A stretch of 64,000 nt of DNA, taken from NCBI GenBank assembly GCA_028278425.1, contig JANQEJ010000196.1, positions 1 through 64,000 of the forward strand. Direction: 5' to 3'. This stretch comes from Planctomycetota bacterium (GTDB taxonomy: Bacteria > Planctomycetota > UBA1135 > GCA-002686595). Below, piece after piece: positions 44,834 to 53,672 of the stretch (position 1 is its first letter; the number at the start of each line of letters is the position of its first letter). Position numbers and translations under genes: made by a program. Under the pieces are notes generated by a model. It saw only the letters and a program-made list of their open reading frames with translations, made no database searches and was not told the origin of the DNA.

Positions 44834-47511
44834 CAGCCTCCCTCCGGCGACGGCGGTCCGACGAGCGGGACCGCTTCGCCCGCCTTCAGCGCGCCGATGA
44901 CGCGCTCGATGTTCTGGATCGCGCCGGCCGCCTGCTGCGGCTCCCAGGTGTCCGGCGGTCCGATCTCGAGCGCGCGCTCGAGGCTCGCGATCGCCTCGTC
45001 GCTCCGCCGCAGGTCGGCGAGCACGAGCCCGTACTCGAAGCGCGGGACGAAGCGCTCCGGCAGGAGCTCGCACGAGCGCGCCATCAGGTCCGCCGCGCCC
45101 GCGAGGTCGCCGCGGTCGCGGAGCAGGCGCGCCTTGTGGAAGAGCACTTCTCCGTTCTCCGGGTCGAAGCCGATCGCCCGGTCGAACCAGAGCTCCGCGT
45201 CGTCAAATCGCTTGCGCAGACGCTCGACGTTGCCGAGTTGCGTCGCCTGCTCGGCGTCGATCGGGAGTTGGAGAAGCGTCTCGCGGATCTGCACGTACAG
45301 GTTGGGGTCCGGGCAAAGCGCATAGGCGGTCACGAGGTACGGAAGCCCGGCGTCGACCGCGCCCGAGCGCAACAGGATCACCGCGAAGTCGTAGTGGACC
45401 GCGAAGCTCCGCGGGTTGAGCTGCGCCGCGCGCCGGTAGGCGACGATGGCCTCCTGGTTCTCGTTCAGCGCGAGCAGCGCCTGCGCCTTGCGCTCCCAGG
45501 CGCCCGGGTGATCCGGCGCGACGGCGAGAACGCGGTCGACCCAGGCGAGCGAGCCGCTCGGGTTCTTGCGCAGCCCCTCGATCGTCGCGAGCAGCACCAT
45601 CGTCTCGGGCTCCTCCGGACTCTCCGCGTGAAGCTCCCGCGCAACCTCGGCGGCCTGCTCGGGCCAGCCGTCCTCGAAGAGCGCCCTTGCGAGCAGGAAG
45701 CGGTCCTTGAAGCTCTCCGGACGCTGCTCGAGCGCGCGGTCGAGATGCACGCGCGCGCGCTTCGGGTCGCCCGCATCCAGAAGGAGCTTCCCGTAGTTGG
45801 AGTGCGCCTCGGGGTAGTTCGGGTTCTCCGCCAGCGCCGCGCGGAAGGCCTTCTCGGCGGACGCGGTGCGGCCGGCGAGCGCGTGCGCGACGCCGATCGC
45901 GGTGTGGACCAGCTCGAGCTCGAGCGGCTCGACGTAGGGGCTGTCGCGGACCTCGTACGCGCGCTCGAGCACCTGCTCGAGGACCGCGATCGGCGTGTCG
46001 AAGTCGCGGTAGTCGTCGATCTGCGCCTCGAGGATCAAGCACCACGCGAAGCCGAGGTTCACCTGGAGGAAGTCGGTCGAGCTCGCGAAGACGTCGGTGT
46101 CGGGGTCGTCGAGCACTTCCTCGAGCAGATCCTGCGCCGACTCGTAGACGCCGAACGCCTCGTCGAGGTAGACGCGGTCGCCGGTCTGCCCGTAGCGGTC
46201 GAGCAACGCGCGGCCGAGACCCCACTTCGCGTACGGGCTGCGCGGATCCGCTTCGACCGTGGAGCGGAAGAGCGCCACCTCGTTGCTCCACACGCCGATC
46301 CGGTCGAAGCTCAGATAGGAGTAGACGGCGGCGATCGCGGTCAGAGCGGCGAACCCGAGCCAGCGCGGGCGTAGCTTCAGCAAACCGAGCGCGACCAGCA
46401 GCGTGAACCCGAGCACGGGCAGGTAGAGGAAGCGGTCGGAGAGCGGGAACCGCCCCAGCGACTCCACCCGGAGCAGGATCGGGACGACGCCCGCCGGCAT
46501 GAAGAGCAAGGCCAGCGCGGCGGGGCGAGCCTGCTTGACGAGCGCCCAGACGATGCCGCCGGCGGTGAGGAGCAGGCAGACGATCGGCAGCACGAGATCG
46601 CCCGGCGGAAGCGTCGGCTTGAAGGGGCGGAAGAGGTTCAGGTCGAGAGGCAGCGCGAGAAGCTGCAGCGCTCCGCCGAGGAGCTCGACCCGCAGCTCGA
46701 CGAGGCGCGCGGCACCGACGCCGAAACCCGTCGTGATGCGGTCCAGCCCGGCCGCGGGACTCTCGAACACGGCGGCGCGGGCGAGGTAGTACGCGAATCC
46801 GACGGCGACGAACGGGGCGTAGGCGCGCAGCGGCGCGGTGAAGCCGCCGAGGATCCCCTCGCCGTCGCCTTCGGTCCTGCGCCGCCCGAGGTCGATCGCG
46901 AGCGCCATCGGGACGACCGCGAACGCGAGCTCCTTCGCGAGCAGCGCGGGAACGAGCCACAGCGCCGCGGCGAGCGGAATTCCGACGGATCCGCGGTCGC
47001 GCCAGCGCAGGAAGGCGTCGAGCGAGAGCAACCCGAAGAGCCCGAAGAGCGGATCGTTCAGCGCCGTGATCCAGGCCACGCTCTCCACGTGCACCGGGTG
47101 GAGCCCGAAGAGCAGCGCCGCGAAGAACCCGATCCACGCGTCGCCGGTCACCCGCCGCGCGAAGAAGAACGCGACGGCCGTCGCGGCGAGGTGGACGAGG
47201 ATGCAGAGCGCGTGGAACGCCGCGACGCTCGCGCCGCCGAGCACGTAGGCCACGGTCAGCATCGTCGCCGTCAGCGGCCGCCAGTACCCGGTGTAGTCCG
47301 CCGACTCGTCGCCGAGGAAGTCCCAGTAGGACTGGGTGAAGTGGTTCGGGATGTTCCCGAGCTGCGTGATCTCCGGGTTGCGCGCGATCATCTGAAGGTC
47401 GTCGTAGACCAGCTCGCCGTCGAGGGCGGGCCAGTACACGAGCGCCGTGACGAGCAGGACGACGGGCAACATCCAGAGCGGCGTTCGCCGCGTTTGGGCT
47501 TCGGCGGGCAT
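44833..47511 (-). CDS. PMT/ArnT-like membrane protein with C-terminal TPR repeats
   Basis: This 892-residue protein starts at ATG 47511. About 11-12 membrane segments cover residues ~12-430. The first periplasmic loop has 'ELVYDDLQMIARNPEI', an acidic-pair motif of GT-C mannosyltransferases, and 'FGLHPVHVESVAWITALNDP' follows. The C-terminal half is a series of TPR units ('PNYPEAHSNYGKLLLDAGDP', 'FDPENGEVLFHKARLLRDRG'). This layout matches bacterial TMTC-like proteins, which may O-mannosylate exported proteins. Substrate and donor are unknown. It ends on the DinB-like start. Confidence 0.87.
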   Translation of the reverse strand: MPAEAQTRRTPLWMLPVVLLVTALVYWPALDGELVYDDLQMIARNPEITQLGNIPNHFTQSYWDFLGDESADYTGYWRPLTATMLTVAYVLGGASVAAFHALCILVHLAATAVAFFFARRVTGDAWIGFFAALLFGLHPVHVESVAWITALNDPLFGLFGLLSLDAFLRWRDRGSVGIPLAAALWLVPALLAKELAFAVVPMALAIDLGRRRTEGDGEGILGGFTAPLRAYAPFVAVGFAYYLARAAVFESPAAGLDRITTGFGVGAARLVELRVELLGGALQLLALPLDLNLFRPFKPTLPPGDLVLPIVCLLLTAGGIVWALVKQARPAALALLFMPAGVVPILLRVESLGRFPLSDRFLYLPVLGFTLLVALGLLKLRPRWLGFAALTAIAAVYSYLSFDRIGVWSNEVALFRSTVEADPRSPYAKWGLGRALLDRYGQTGDRVYLDEAFGVYESAQDLLEEVLDDPDTDVFASSTDFLQVNLGFAWCLILEAQIDDYRDFDTPIAVLEQVLERAYEVRDSPYVEPLELELVHTAIGVAHALAGRTASAEKAFRAALAENPNYPEAHSNYGKLLLDAGDPKRARVHLDRALEQRPESFKDRFLLARALFEDGWPEQAAEVARELHAESPEEPETMVLLATIEGLRKNPSGSLAWVDRVLAVAPDHPGAWERKAQALLALNENQEAIVAYRRAAQLNPRSFAVHYDFAVILLRSGAVDAGLPYLVTAYALCPDPNLYVQIRETLLQLPIDAEQATQLGNVERLRKRFDDAELWFDRAIGFDPENGEVLFHKARLLRDRGDLAGAADLMARSCELLPERFVPRFEYGLVLADLRRSDEAIASLERALEIGPPDTWEPQQAAGAIQNIERVIGALKAGEAVPLVGPPSPEGG

Positions 47512-47574
47512 GGGCGGCTGCTAGGTTATTACGGAGGACTAGGCCGGATCCACGCCACGGACACAGGGGAATCG

Positions 47575-48405
47575 ATGACGCACCTTGCGCTCCTGCTCGC
47601 CGCACCGCTCGCCCTCCAGTCCGCCGCGCCCCCGCCGGCCGCGGAGGCGACGAGCGAAGCCGGTCTCTTCGCGCGCATGGCCGTGATCGGCGCGAGCGTG
47701 TCGGACGGTTTCGGGCTCAAGAGGGAGGCCGGCCGCAACGTGAAGCTGGCGCACCTCATCGAGGAGGTGGTCGTCGCCGAGCACGGCCCGGTTCACGCGG
47801 GCGGTGCGAACATGATGTTCCTCAACCCGCAGAAGCTCGGCGAGAAGAAGGTGAAGGAGGCGCTGGCCACGGAGCCGACCCTGCTCTTCGCCGTCGATTT
47901 CCTCTTCTGGTTCTCCTACGGCAACGTCGAGAGGGAGGACGACCGGTTCGCGCTCCTCGAGGAAGGGCTCGCCCTGCTCGACCGCTTTCCGTGCCCGATG
48001 CTCGTCAGCGACCTGCCGGACATGCGGCCCGCGCTGAACGGCGTCCCGCGGATGATCTTCCCGCAGCAAGTTCCCCAGGCCGCCACGCTGAAGAAGCTGA
48101 ACGCGCGCCTCGCCGCGTGGGCGAAGGAGCGGCCGCGCGTGACGGTCGTCCCGCTCGCGGAGTTCGTGCGGCGCACGTTCGCGGGCGACGAGATCGAGCT
48201 GCGCGGCAACAAGTGGACGGCCGACGACCGCGAGCGCATGTTGCAGCCCGACCTCCTGCACCCCACGGTCGCCGGGACGTTCGCCGTGGCGCTCCTGGCC
48301 TGCGACGCCCTGGTCGACGCGCGCGAGGACGTGAAGGCCGCCGCCTTCCGCTGGGACGTGGAGGAGCTGACGGCGACGGTCGTGCCGCCGCCCGAGGAAG
48401 ACTGA
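47575..48405 (+). CDS. Secreted SGNH/GDSL-type hydrolase
   Basis: This 276-residue protein starts at ATG 47575 after GGGGA. Signal MTHLALLLAAPLALQSA. The SGNH pattern is present: 'MAVIGASVSDGFGL' with the nucleophile Ser in the GxSxS-like block, an Asn/Gly region ('HAGGANMMF'), and 'LQPDLLHPTVAGT' with the Asp-x-x-His dyad. It probably hydrolyses an ester, perhaps on a polysaccharide. It converges with the last matrixin-like gene with only 1 nt between the stops. Confidence 0.85.
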   Translation: MTHLALLLAAPLALQSAAPPPAAEATSEAGLFARMAVIGASVSDGFGLKREAGRNVKLAHLIEEVVVAEHGPVHAGGANMMFLNPQKLGEKKVKEALATEPTLLFAVDFLFWFSYGNVEREDDRFALLEEGLALLDRFPCPMLVSDLPDMRPALNGVPRMIFPQQVPQAATLKKLNARLAAWAKERPRVTVVPLAEFVRRTFAGDEIELRGNKWTADDRERMLQPDLLHPTVAGTFAVALLACDALVDAREDVKAAAFRWDVEELTATVVPPPEED

Positions 48406-48406
48406 C

Positions 48407-49753
48407 CTACGGGCAGATCGAGATCACGACCCCGTTCGAGAGCGCCACGCCGCCCGGTAGCCCGCCGTCGAACTGACCGGCCTGGCCGTGGACCTTCGCG
48501 CCGACGAGCGCGGGCGTCGCCGGGACGCCGATCGGCTGCGTCCCGGTGCCGCTCGAGATCGCGGTCGCCAGGGTCGTGAAGATCGTCCCCGGGTCGATCA
48601 GCACCGTGCCGCCGAAGAGCGGCAGCGAGGCGTTGTTCGTGGCGACGATCGTGAGCGCGATTCCGTCGACGTTGAAGTCCGCGAGGTCGAGCGTGACGGT
48701 GCCTCCCGGGCCGGCGGCCGAGGTGCTCGACAGGCTCGCGACGTTCGCTCCGCCGGCGTCGGTCCCGTACTTGGCGACGCCGCAGGAGGGGAACGCGCCC
48801 GTCGCGTTGAACGGGAAGGCGTTGGAGAGCGAGGAGAAGCCCGAGTTCGGCTTCCTCACCAGGACGTCGCCGGAGCCGGCGGCCGCGGGCAGCGTCACCT
48901 CGATCATCGTGCCGCCGAAGGTCGAGACCACGCCGAAGAGCTTGACCGGATCGCCGGTGCCGCCGGCGCCCGCCTGGGTGAACCAGACCTCGTTCGCGGT
49001 CGGCGCGAAGTTCTGCCCGAGGATCGTGACGAGCGCGCCCTGGCCGGCGAACGCCGCTTCGATGAGCGGCTTGTCGGGCGGCACCGCGCCGTAGAGGAAC
49101 TGCATCCCGGCCTGGTCGTCCGGGCACAGGTCCCGCCCGCTGGGACCGGGCGAGTAGAAGGGCGACATCACGCAGCCCGAGACGGACGTATGCCCGAGGC
49201 CGAGCGCGTGCCCATACTGGTGCGTCGCGATCGTCTGGAGGTCGAACTGCCCCGACGGCGCGAGCCCGGGGCCGTCGTCGAACACCGAGTCGTCGTTGTA
49301 GCGGATGCGCCAGCCGCCGCCCGGTCCGAACTCGGTGATGGCGATGATGCCGGCGCCCAGGCCGAACGCGGCCGAGTGCGTGTTGCTGTCCAGGTCGCCG
49401 GCGCTCGTGTTCAGGCCCTGGAAGCTCGGGTCGAAGTTGGCGCCGCTCGAGCCGAGGTCGAACGGCTGCGTCGGATCGCCGCTGCCGTCGCCGTGCAGCG
49501 TGCTGCCCCATTCGACGGTCGCCTTCCAGATCGCGAGCGTCGCGCCCGTGTGTCCCGGGAAGTTCGGGTCCGGCGTGGTGTTGTCGTTCGCCGAGACGTC
49601 GGCGAAGTTGTTGAAGACGCGGAAGTCGCGCTGATCGAGGCCGAGCGCCGGGCCGAAGATCGTGAAGCCGAGCGCCGTAGGCGCGACCAGGAAATAGGTG
49701 CCGGTGAGCGCTGCGCCGGCGGGCAACAGCGAGAGGAGTCGTTTTGCCTTCAC
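48407..49753 (-). CDS. Matrixin-like secreted protein E, catalytic Glu replaced (HQYGH)
   Basis: This 448-residue protein starts at GTG 49753 after AAGGGA. A signal precedes 'GFTIFGPALGLDQRDFRVFN', the conserved array N-terminus. The zinc site reads HQYGHALGLGH at 178-188: all three His ligands are kept but the catalytic Glu is Gln 179 (CAG instead of GAG). One IPT/TIG-like domain follows ('NEVWFTQAGAGGTGDP...GDVLVRKPNSGFSSLSNAFP'). The C-terminal domain then differs from the other four and ends 'GGVALSNGVVISICP', with more cysteines. It is probably a zinc-binding but weakly active or inactive paralogue. Last gene of the array, 11 nt after protease D. Confidence 0.88.
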   Translation of the reverse strand: MKAKRLLSLLPAGAALTGTYFLVAPTALGFTIFGPALGLDQRDFRVFNNFADVSANDNTTPDPNFPGHTGATLAIWKATVEWGSTLHGDGSGDPTQPFDLGSSGANFDPSFQGLNTSAGDLDSNTHSAAFGLGAGIIAITEFGPGGGWRIRYNDDSVFDDGPGLAPSGQFDLQTIATHQYGHALGLGHTSVSGCVMSPFYSPGPSGRDLCPDDQAGMQFLYGAVPPDKPLIEAAFAGQGALVTILGQNFAPTANEVWFTQAGAGGTGDPVKLFGVVSTFGGTMIEVTLPAAAGSGDVLVRKPNSGFSSLSNAFPFNATGAFPSCGVAKYGTDAGGANVASLSSTSAAGPGGTVTLDLADFNVDGIALTIVATNNASLPLFGGTVLIDPGTIFTTLATAISSGTGTQPIGVPATPALVGAKVHGQAGQFDGGLPGGVALSNGVVISICP

Positions 49754-49764
49754 GTTGTGCTCCC

Positions 49765-51330
49765 TTAAATGACGAGGACCGACGCGACGTTGGACACGGG
49801 CATCGGCAGGGTCCCAAGCGTGTCGAACACCGCTACCTGGAAGTAGACGGTCGAGAAGGGCGGCAGCCCCGAGATGGGGAACGCGAGCTCGAGCGAGCCG
49901 TCGGCCGGCCCGGTCGAGATGGAAACCAGCGTGATCGTCGTGAACCCCGCGCCGATGTCCGCCGAGATGAGCCCCGGCAGGACCGACGGCGTGTTGTCGG
50001 GCGACGAAGCGAGGTAGACGACCGACCCGGGCAGCGCGCCGACGGTGAAGTCGACGTTCGTGCCGCTGAAGATCACCGCGGCCTCGTTGAGCAGCTCCGG
50101 CGGGTCGTTCGCCACGATGTTCATCTGCGTCGTGCCGGTGCCGAAGAGGGTCTGGACCCCCACGGTCACCGCCCCGAGCTTCGGAGCGACCTGGAAGTCG
50201 AAGGTGAGCGCGTTGTCGCTCTGCACGACGAACGGGACCGACTGGCCGTCGAACTGGACGTCGAGCGTCGTGTCGAAGCCGTTGCCGTTCACCGTCACGG
50301 TGACCGCGCCCTGGTTGACGGCGTTGGCCGTCGCGGGCGTGACGCCGGTCAGCGTCGGCGCGCCGGGTCCCCCGGAGGGGTCGACGGGCCACGCGTTGGA
50401 GAGCGCCGCGTTCCCCGAGGCGTTCCGGCGGACCAGGACGTCGCCGGCGCCCGCGGCCCCGGGCACGTTGACGGTGATCGTCGTCCCGCCGCCGCTGGAG
50501 GAGACGCCGCTCACGACGACGAACGGGTCGGAGCCGGCGGAGGTGACGTTCCCGTTGGTGAACCACACCTCGTTGCCGCCGCCCGAGAAGCCCGAGCCGT
50601 TGATGGTCAGCGAGCTCCCGTTCACCGAGGTGGAGAAGATGCGCGGCTTGGAGGGAGAGCGGGGGCCGTAGATCGCCTGAACCCCGGCGACGTCGTCGGC
50701 CTCGATCGAGCGCTGAGCGTTGCCCGACGCGCTCGCCGTGGCGAACATCGTCGTGCCGCCGACGAGCGAGTGGCCGAGCCCGAGGGCGTGGCCGTACTCG
50801 TGGCAGGCGATGCCCTGGAGGTCCCATTCGCCGAAGCCGGCCGGGCCGGGGCCGTCCGTCCACGTGTGGGACTCGTAGTAGCGGATCCGCCACCCGCTCG
50901 TGAAGAGGCCGCCCTCCGCGAAGGCGAGCACGCCGCCGCCTCCGCCGCTGATCGCCGAGTGGATGTTGTCCCCGGTGCCGCCGACGCTCGCGGCGTTGCC
51001 CTGGAAGCTCGGGTCGAAGTTGGCGCCGCCCGATCCCAGCCCGCCGGGCTGGCTGGGATCGCCGTTGCCGGCGCCGTGGAGCTCGCTGCCCCACTCGATG
51101 CAGCCCTTCCAGATCGCCATCTCGGCGCCGTCGAAGCCGGGGAAGTTGTCGTCGGGGGTGACGTTGTCGTTCGTCTCGGGGTCGACGAAGTTGTTGAACA
51201 GGCGGAAGTCGCGTTGCGAGAGCCCGAGGCTGTCGCCGAGGAGCGAATAGCCGGACGAGCGCGGCGCCGGCGCCAGGAGCACCGCGGCACCCCCGAGCGC
51301 CAGCGCGGGCAGAAGGAATGGGGTTCGCAT
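49765..51330 (-). CDS. Matrixin-type secreted metalloprotease D
   Basis: This 521-residue protein starts at ATG 51330, overlapping the stop of protease C (TGATG). It has a signal peptide, the family opening 'GYSLLGDSLGLSQRDFRLFN', 'FPGFDGAEMAIWKGCIEWGS', and the zinc site HEYGHALGLGH at 177-187. IPT/TIG domains follow ('NEVWFTNGN', 'APTLTGVTPATANAV'). The C-terminal beta domain ends 'SNVASVLVI', close to protease A. It has no partner gene of its own and is coupled to protease C. Probably exported and calcium- and zinc-dependent; substrate unknown. Confidence 0.92.
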   Translation of the reverse strand: MRTPFLLPALALGGAAVLLAPAPRSSGYSLLGDSLGLSQRDFRLFNNFVDPETNDNVTPDDNFPGFDGAEMAIWKGCIEWGSELHGAGNGDPSQPGGLGSGGANFDPSFQGNAASVGGTGDNIHSAISGGGGGVLAFAEGGLFTSGWRIRYYESHTWTDGPGPAGFGEWDLQGIACHEYGHALGLGHSLVGGTTMFATASASGNAQRSIEADDVAGVQAIYGPRSPSKPRIFSTSVNGSSLTINGSGFSGGGNEVWFTNGNVTSAGSDPFVVVSGVSSSGGGTTITVNVPGAAGAGDVLVRRNASGNAALSNAWPVDPSGGPGAPTLTGVTPATANAVNQGAVTVTVNGNGFDTTLDVQFDGQSVPFVVQSDNALTFDFQVAPKLGAVTVGVQTLFGTGTTQMNIVANDPPELLNEAAVIFSGTNVDFTVGALPGSVVYLASSPDNTPSVLPGLISADIGAGFTTITLVSISTGPADGSLELAFPISGLPPFSTVYFQVAVFDTLGTLPMPVSNVASVLVI

Positions 51331-52928
51331 CAGAAGAGGAGCTGCACTTCCTGCTTGTTGGAGTCCGGGATCGGGAAGACCGGCACCGGATCGAGCGCGA
51401 TGCCCTCGATGAAGAACGTCGTTCCCGGCGGCAGGCCGGGGGCGGACGGCAGGTTGAACATCTCCCACCCGTCGGGGCCGATCACGGTCTGCGGGCCGAC
51501 GGGGAAGAGCGACGTGAAGCCGTTGCCGATCTCGAGCGAAACGAGTCCCGGCAGGACCGAGGGGATGCAGTCGAACGAGATGGCGATCAGGAAGACGGAG
51601 CCCGGCGTGTAGCCGACGGTCAGGTCGATGCCGGCGAAGGAGAAGAAGCTCACCGGCTCGTCGCCCGTGCCCGCCTGGAGCGCGGGCGTGGCGTTGGCCA
51701 CGCGGTTCACCTGGGTCGAGTCCGATCCGTTGATGTTGGAGATCGACAGGGTGACCTGGCCGAGCTGGATCGGCTCGGGCGGGTCGAAGGTGATGAGGTT
51801 CGGGCTCACGACCGTGTAGGGGGAAGGGAACCCCGTGACGGGCTGGCCGTCGAGCGTCAGCGTGGTCGCCGGGAGGAACCCGGCCCCGTTGATGCTGACG
51901 ATCTGGGCCGTCCCCACGTTGACGGCCTCGATCGTCGGAGGCGACACCGAGGAGATCGTCGGCGCCGTGGGGCCGGCGCCCATCCCGTCGAGCGGGAACG
52001 CGTTCGAGAGTTGCGAGTGCGCGGTCCCCGGGATCTTGACGAGCACGTCGCCGGGTCCGGCCAGGTCGGGGATCTGAAGGCTGATCAGCGTTCCGCCCGT
52101 GGAGCCGATGCCCGTCGCCCGGACGATGGGATCCTGGTTCGTGGCGGTCTGCGCCTGGTTCGTGAACCAGACCTCGTTGTTGTTCAGGTCGAAGTTCGTT
52201 CCCGTGATCGTGACCGTGCTGCCGGCGATCGAGACGTTCGTGATCGTCGGCTTGAACGCCGACTTGGCTCCGTAGATGAACTGAACCCCGGCCTGGTCGT
52301 CGCCGACCAGGTCGCGCTGGTTGTTCCCGCTGAAGGTCGAGGGGAACATGACGGCGCCGCTCACCGAGGTGTGCCCGAGTCCGAGCGCGTGCCCGTACTC
52401 GTGGCAGCCCACGCCCTGGAGGTCCTTCTGATTCAGAATCGCGCTGCCGGGACCGTCGGACCAGTTCCAGTTCGCGTAGTACCGGATCCGCCAGCCGTTC
52501 GAGATCGGCGTCTCGGTGAAGGCGAGAACGCCGCCGCCGCCGCCGGAGATCTCGGAGTGGATGTTGTCGTTCGAGGTGCCGACGCCGGTGGCCTCGCCCT
52601 GGAAGCTCCCGTCGAAGTTGGCGTTGCCGCTGCCGAGGTCGCCCGGGTTGAGGGGATCGCCGTTGCCGTTGCCGTGGAGCTCGCTGCCCCATTCGACCGT
52701 GGACTTCCAGAGCGCCATCACCGCGCCCTGGTGACCGGGGAACTGCGGGTCCGGCACTTGGTTGTTGTTGGCGCTGACGTCGGTGAAGTTGTTGAAGATG
52801 CGGACGTCGCGCTGCGTCAGGTCGAGGTCGCCGCCGATCGTGGAGAAAGCGAAGCCGCCGGTCGGGGCGAGGAGCATCGCGCCCGCGCCAAGGGCGACCG
52901 CTGGGAGGAAGAGTGTCGTGAGTTTCAT
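51330..52928 (-). CDS. Matrixin-type secreted metalloprotease C
   Basis: This 532-residue protein starts at ATG 52928 after GGGAGG. Signal MKLTTLFLPAVALGAGAMLL, then 'FSTIGGDLDLTQRDVRIFNN'. The zinc site HEYGHALGLGH lies at 176-186, in the sequence 'LQGVGCHEYGHALGLGHTSV'. Two IPT/TIG domains ('KPTITNVSIAGSTVTITG', 'APTISSVSPPTIEAVNVG') and a C-terminal domain ending 'PIPDSNKQEVQLLF' follow. That end is closest to protease B ('PLPDTNHQEVDILF'). Its partner gene ends 15 nt upstream. Confidence 0.93.
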   Translation of the reverse strand: MKLTTLFLPAVALGAGAMLLAPTGGFAFSTIGGDLDLTQRDVRIFNNFTDVSANNNQVPDPQFPGHQGAVMALWKSTVEWGSELHGNGNGDPLNPGDLGSGNANFDGSFQGEATGVGTSNDNIHSEISGGGGGVLAFTETPISNGWRIRYYANWNWSDGPGSAILNQKDLQGVGCHEYGHALGLGHTSVSGAVMFPSTFSGNNQRDLVGDDQAGVQFIYGAKSAFKPTITNVSIAGSTVTITGTNFDLNNNEVWFTNQAQTATNQDPIVRATGIGSTGGTLISLQIPDLAGPGDVLVKIPGTAHSQLSNAFPLDGMGAGPTAPTISSVSPPTIEAVNVGTAQIVSINGAGFLPATTLTLDGQPVTGFPSPYTVVSPNLITFDPPEPIQLGQVTLSISNINGSDSTQVNRVANATPALQAGTGDEPVSFFSFAGIDLTVGYTPGSVFLIAISFDCIPSVLPGLVSLEIGNGFTSLFPVGPQTVIGPDGWEMFNLPSAPGLPPGTTFFIEGIALDPVPVFPIPDSNKQEVQLLF

Positions 52929-52942
52929 GGTCTGCGCCTCCC

Positions 52943-53497
52943 TTATCGCTTCTCGATCTCTTCGGCGATCGAAGCGACCGCCTGCCGCAGGCTGGCGAGG
53001 TCGCGGTTCGTCGTGACGGCGTAGCCTTCCCCGCGACCTAGAACGACCTGTCCGGTCGGGCCCGGAACGGTCCGGTAGAGGCCGCCGTGGGACGCGTACA
53101 GCGCGTTGGCCGCCACGTCGCCGCCCATGTTGTCGGTCCACTTGTAAAAGGCGACGACGAGGTTCCCGACGCGGACGTCGTCCGCCGAGGGAGCCTCGGA
53201 GTTGTAGACGCCCTCCTCGTCGTTGATGAAGCCGCCCGGGTAGGTGACGTCGACGGTCATCGGCGTCCCGTCGATGAGGGACGTGCCCTCGAGCGTGAGC
53301 GTCGTGTAGTAGAGCTCCGGACCATCGACGGGGTGGTCCACGCGGAAGACGTGTTGGTCGGTGATCTCGGCGTACACGGCGTGGTCGCTCTTGGCCACGA
53401 TCTGGTCGAGCGTCAGGCGCTCGATCTGGCCGAGTCCGAGGGGAACCATCGACGCGCCCAGGACGAGGGCGGTCAGGGCCAGGATCCTGGTTTTCAT
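52943..53497 (-). CDS. Matrixin-associated secreted protein C
   Basis: This 184-residue protein starts at ATG 53497 (MKTRILALTALVLGASMVPL, a signal peptide). The mature part opens 'IERLTLDQIVAKSDHAVYAE' and contains the blocks 'DVTYPGGFINDEEGVYNSEA', 'AFYKWTDNMGGDVAANALYA' and 'SHGGLYRTVPGPTGQVVLGR', kept in all three copies. It has no catalytic motif or anchor. The pattern (variable exposed strand, PGG, then a hydrophobic FYKW strand) suggests a small beta-barrel. I recall similar proteins next to matrixin genes elsewhere. It could be an inhibitor, chaperone or substrate adaptor for the protease; this is inference. Confidence 0.85.
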   Translation of the reverse strand: MKTRILALTALVLGASMVPLGLGQIERLTLDQIVAKSDHAVYAEITDQHVFRVDHPVDGPELYYTTLTLEGTSLIDGTPMTVDVTYPGGFINDEEGVYNSEAPSADDVRVGNLVVAFYKWTDNMGGDVAANALYASHGGLYRTVPGPTGQVVLGRGEGYAVTTNRDLASLRQAVASIAEEIEKR

Positions 53498-53616
53498 GAT
53501 CGGTCTCGCTGGATTGGGGACGGGGAAGCGCAGCCGGTCGGCCACCATCCTGCCACTTCCGGCGTGAATCGGACGAACCTTCGTGCCCGGGAGTTCCCCG
53601 GGGGCCCAAACGAGAG

Positions 53617-53650
53617 CGGGCCGGCGCCCCGTTCTGGGGACGCCGGCCCG
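53617..53650 (-). terminator. Strong GC hairpin after protease B, probable terminator
   Basis: A 10-bp arm CGGGCCGGCG (53617-53626) pairs with CGCCGGCCCG (53641-53650), extended by CCCC/GGGG around a GTTCT loop, with one unpaired A. It lies 23 nt past the protease B stop on the minus strand. Only a weak run of T follows, so it may stop transcription partly or be Rho-assisted. It separates unit B from unit C. Confidence 0.6.
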
Positions 53651-53672
53651 CGTATTTCCGTGCCTGGGGCCT

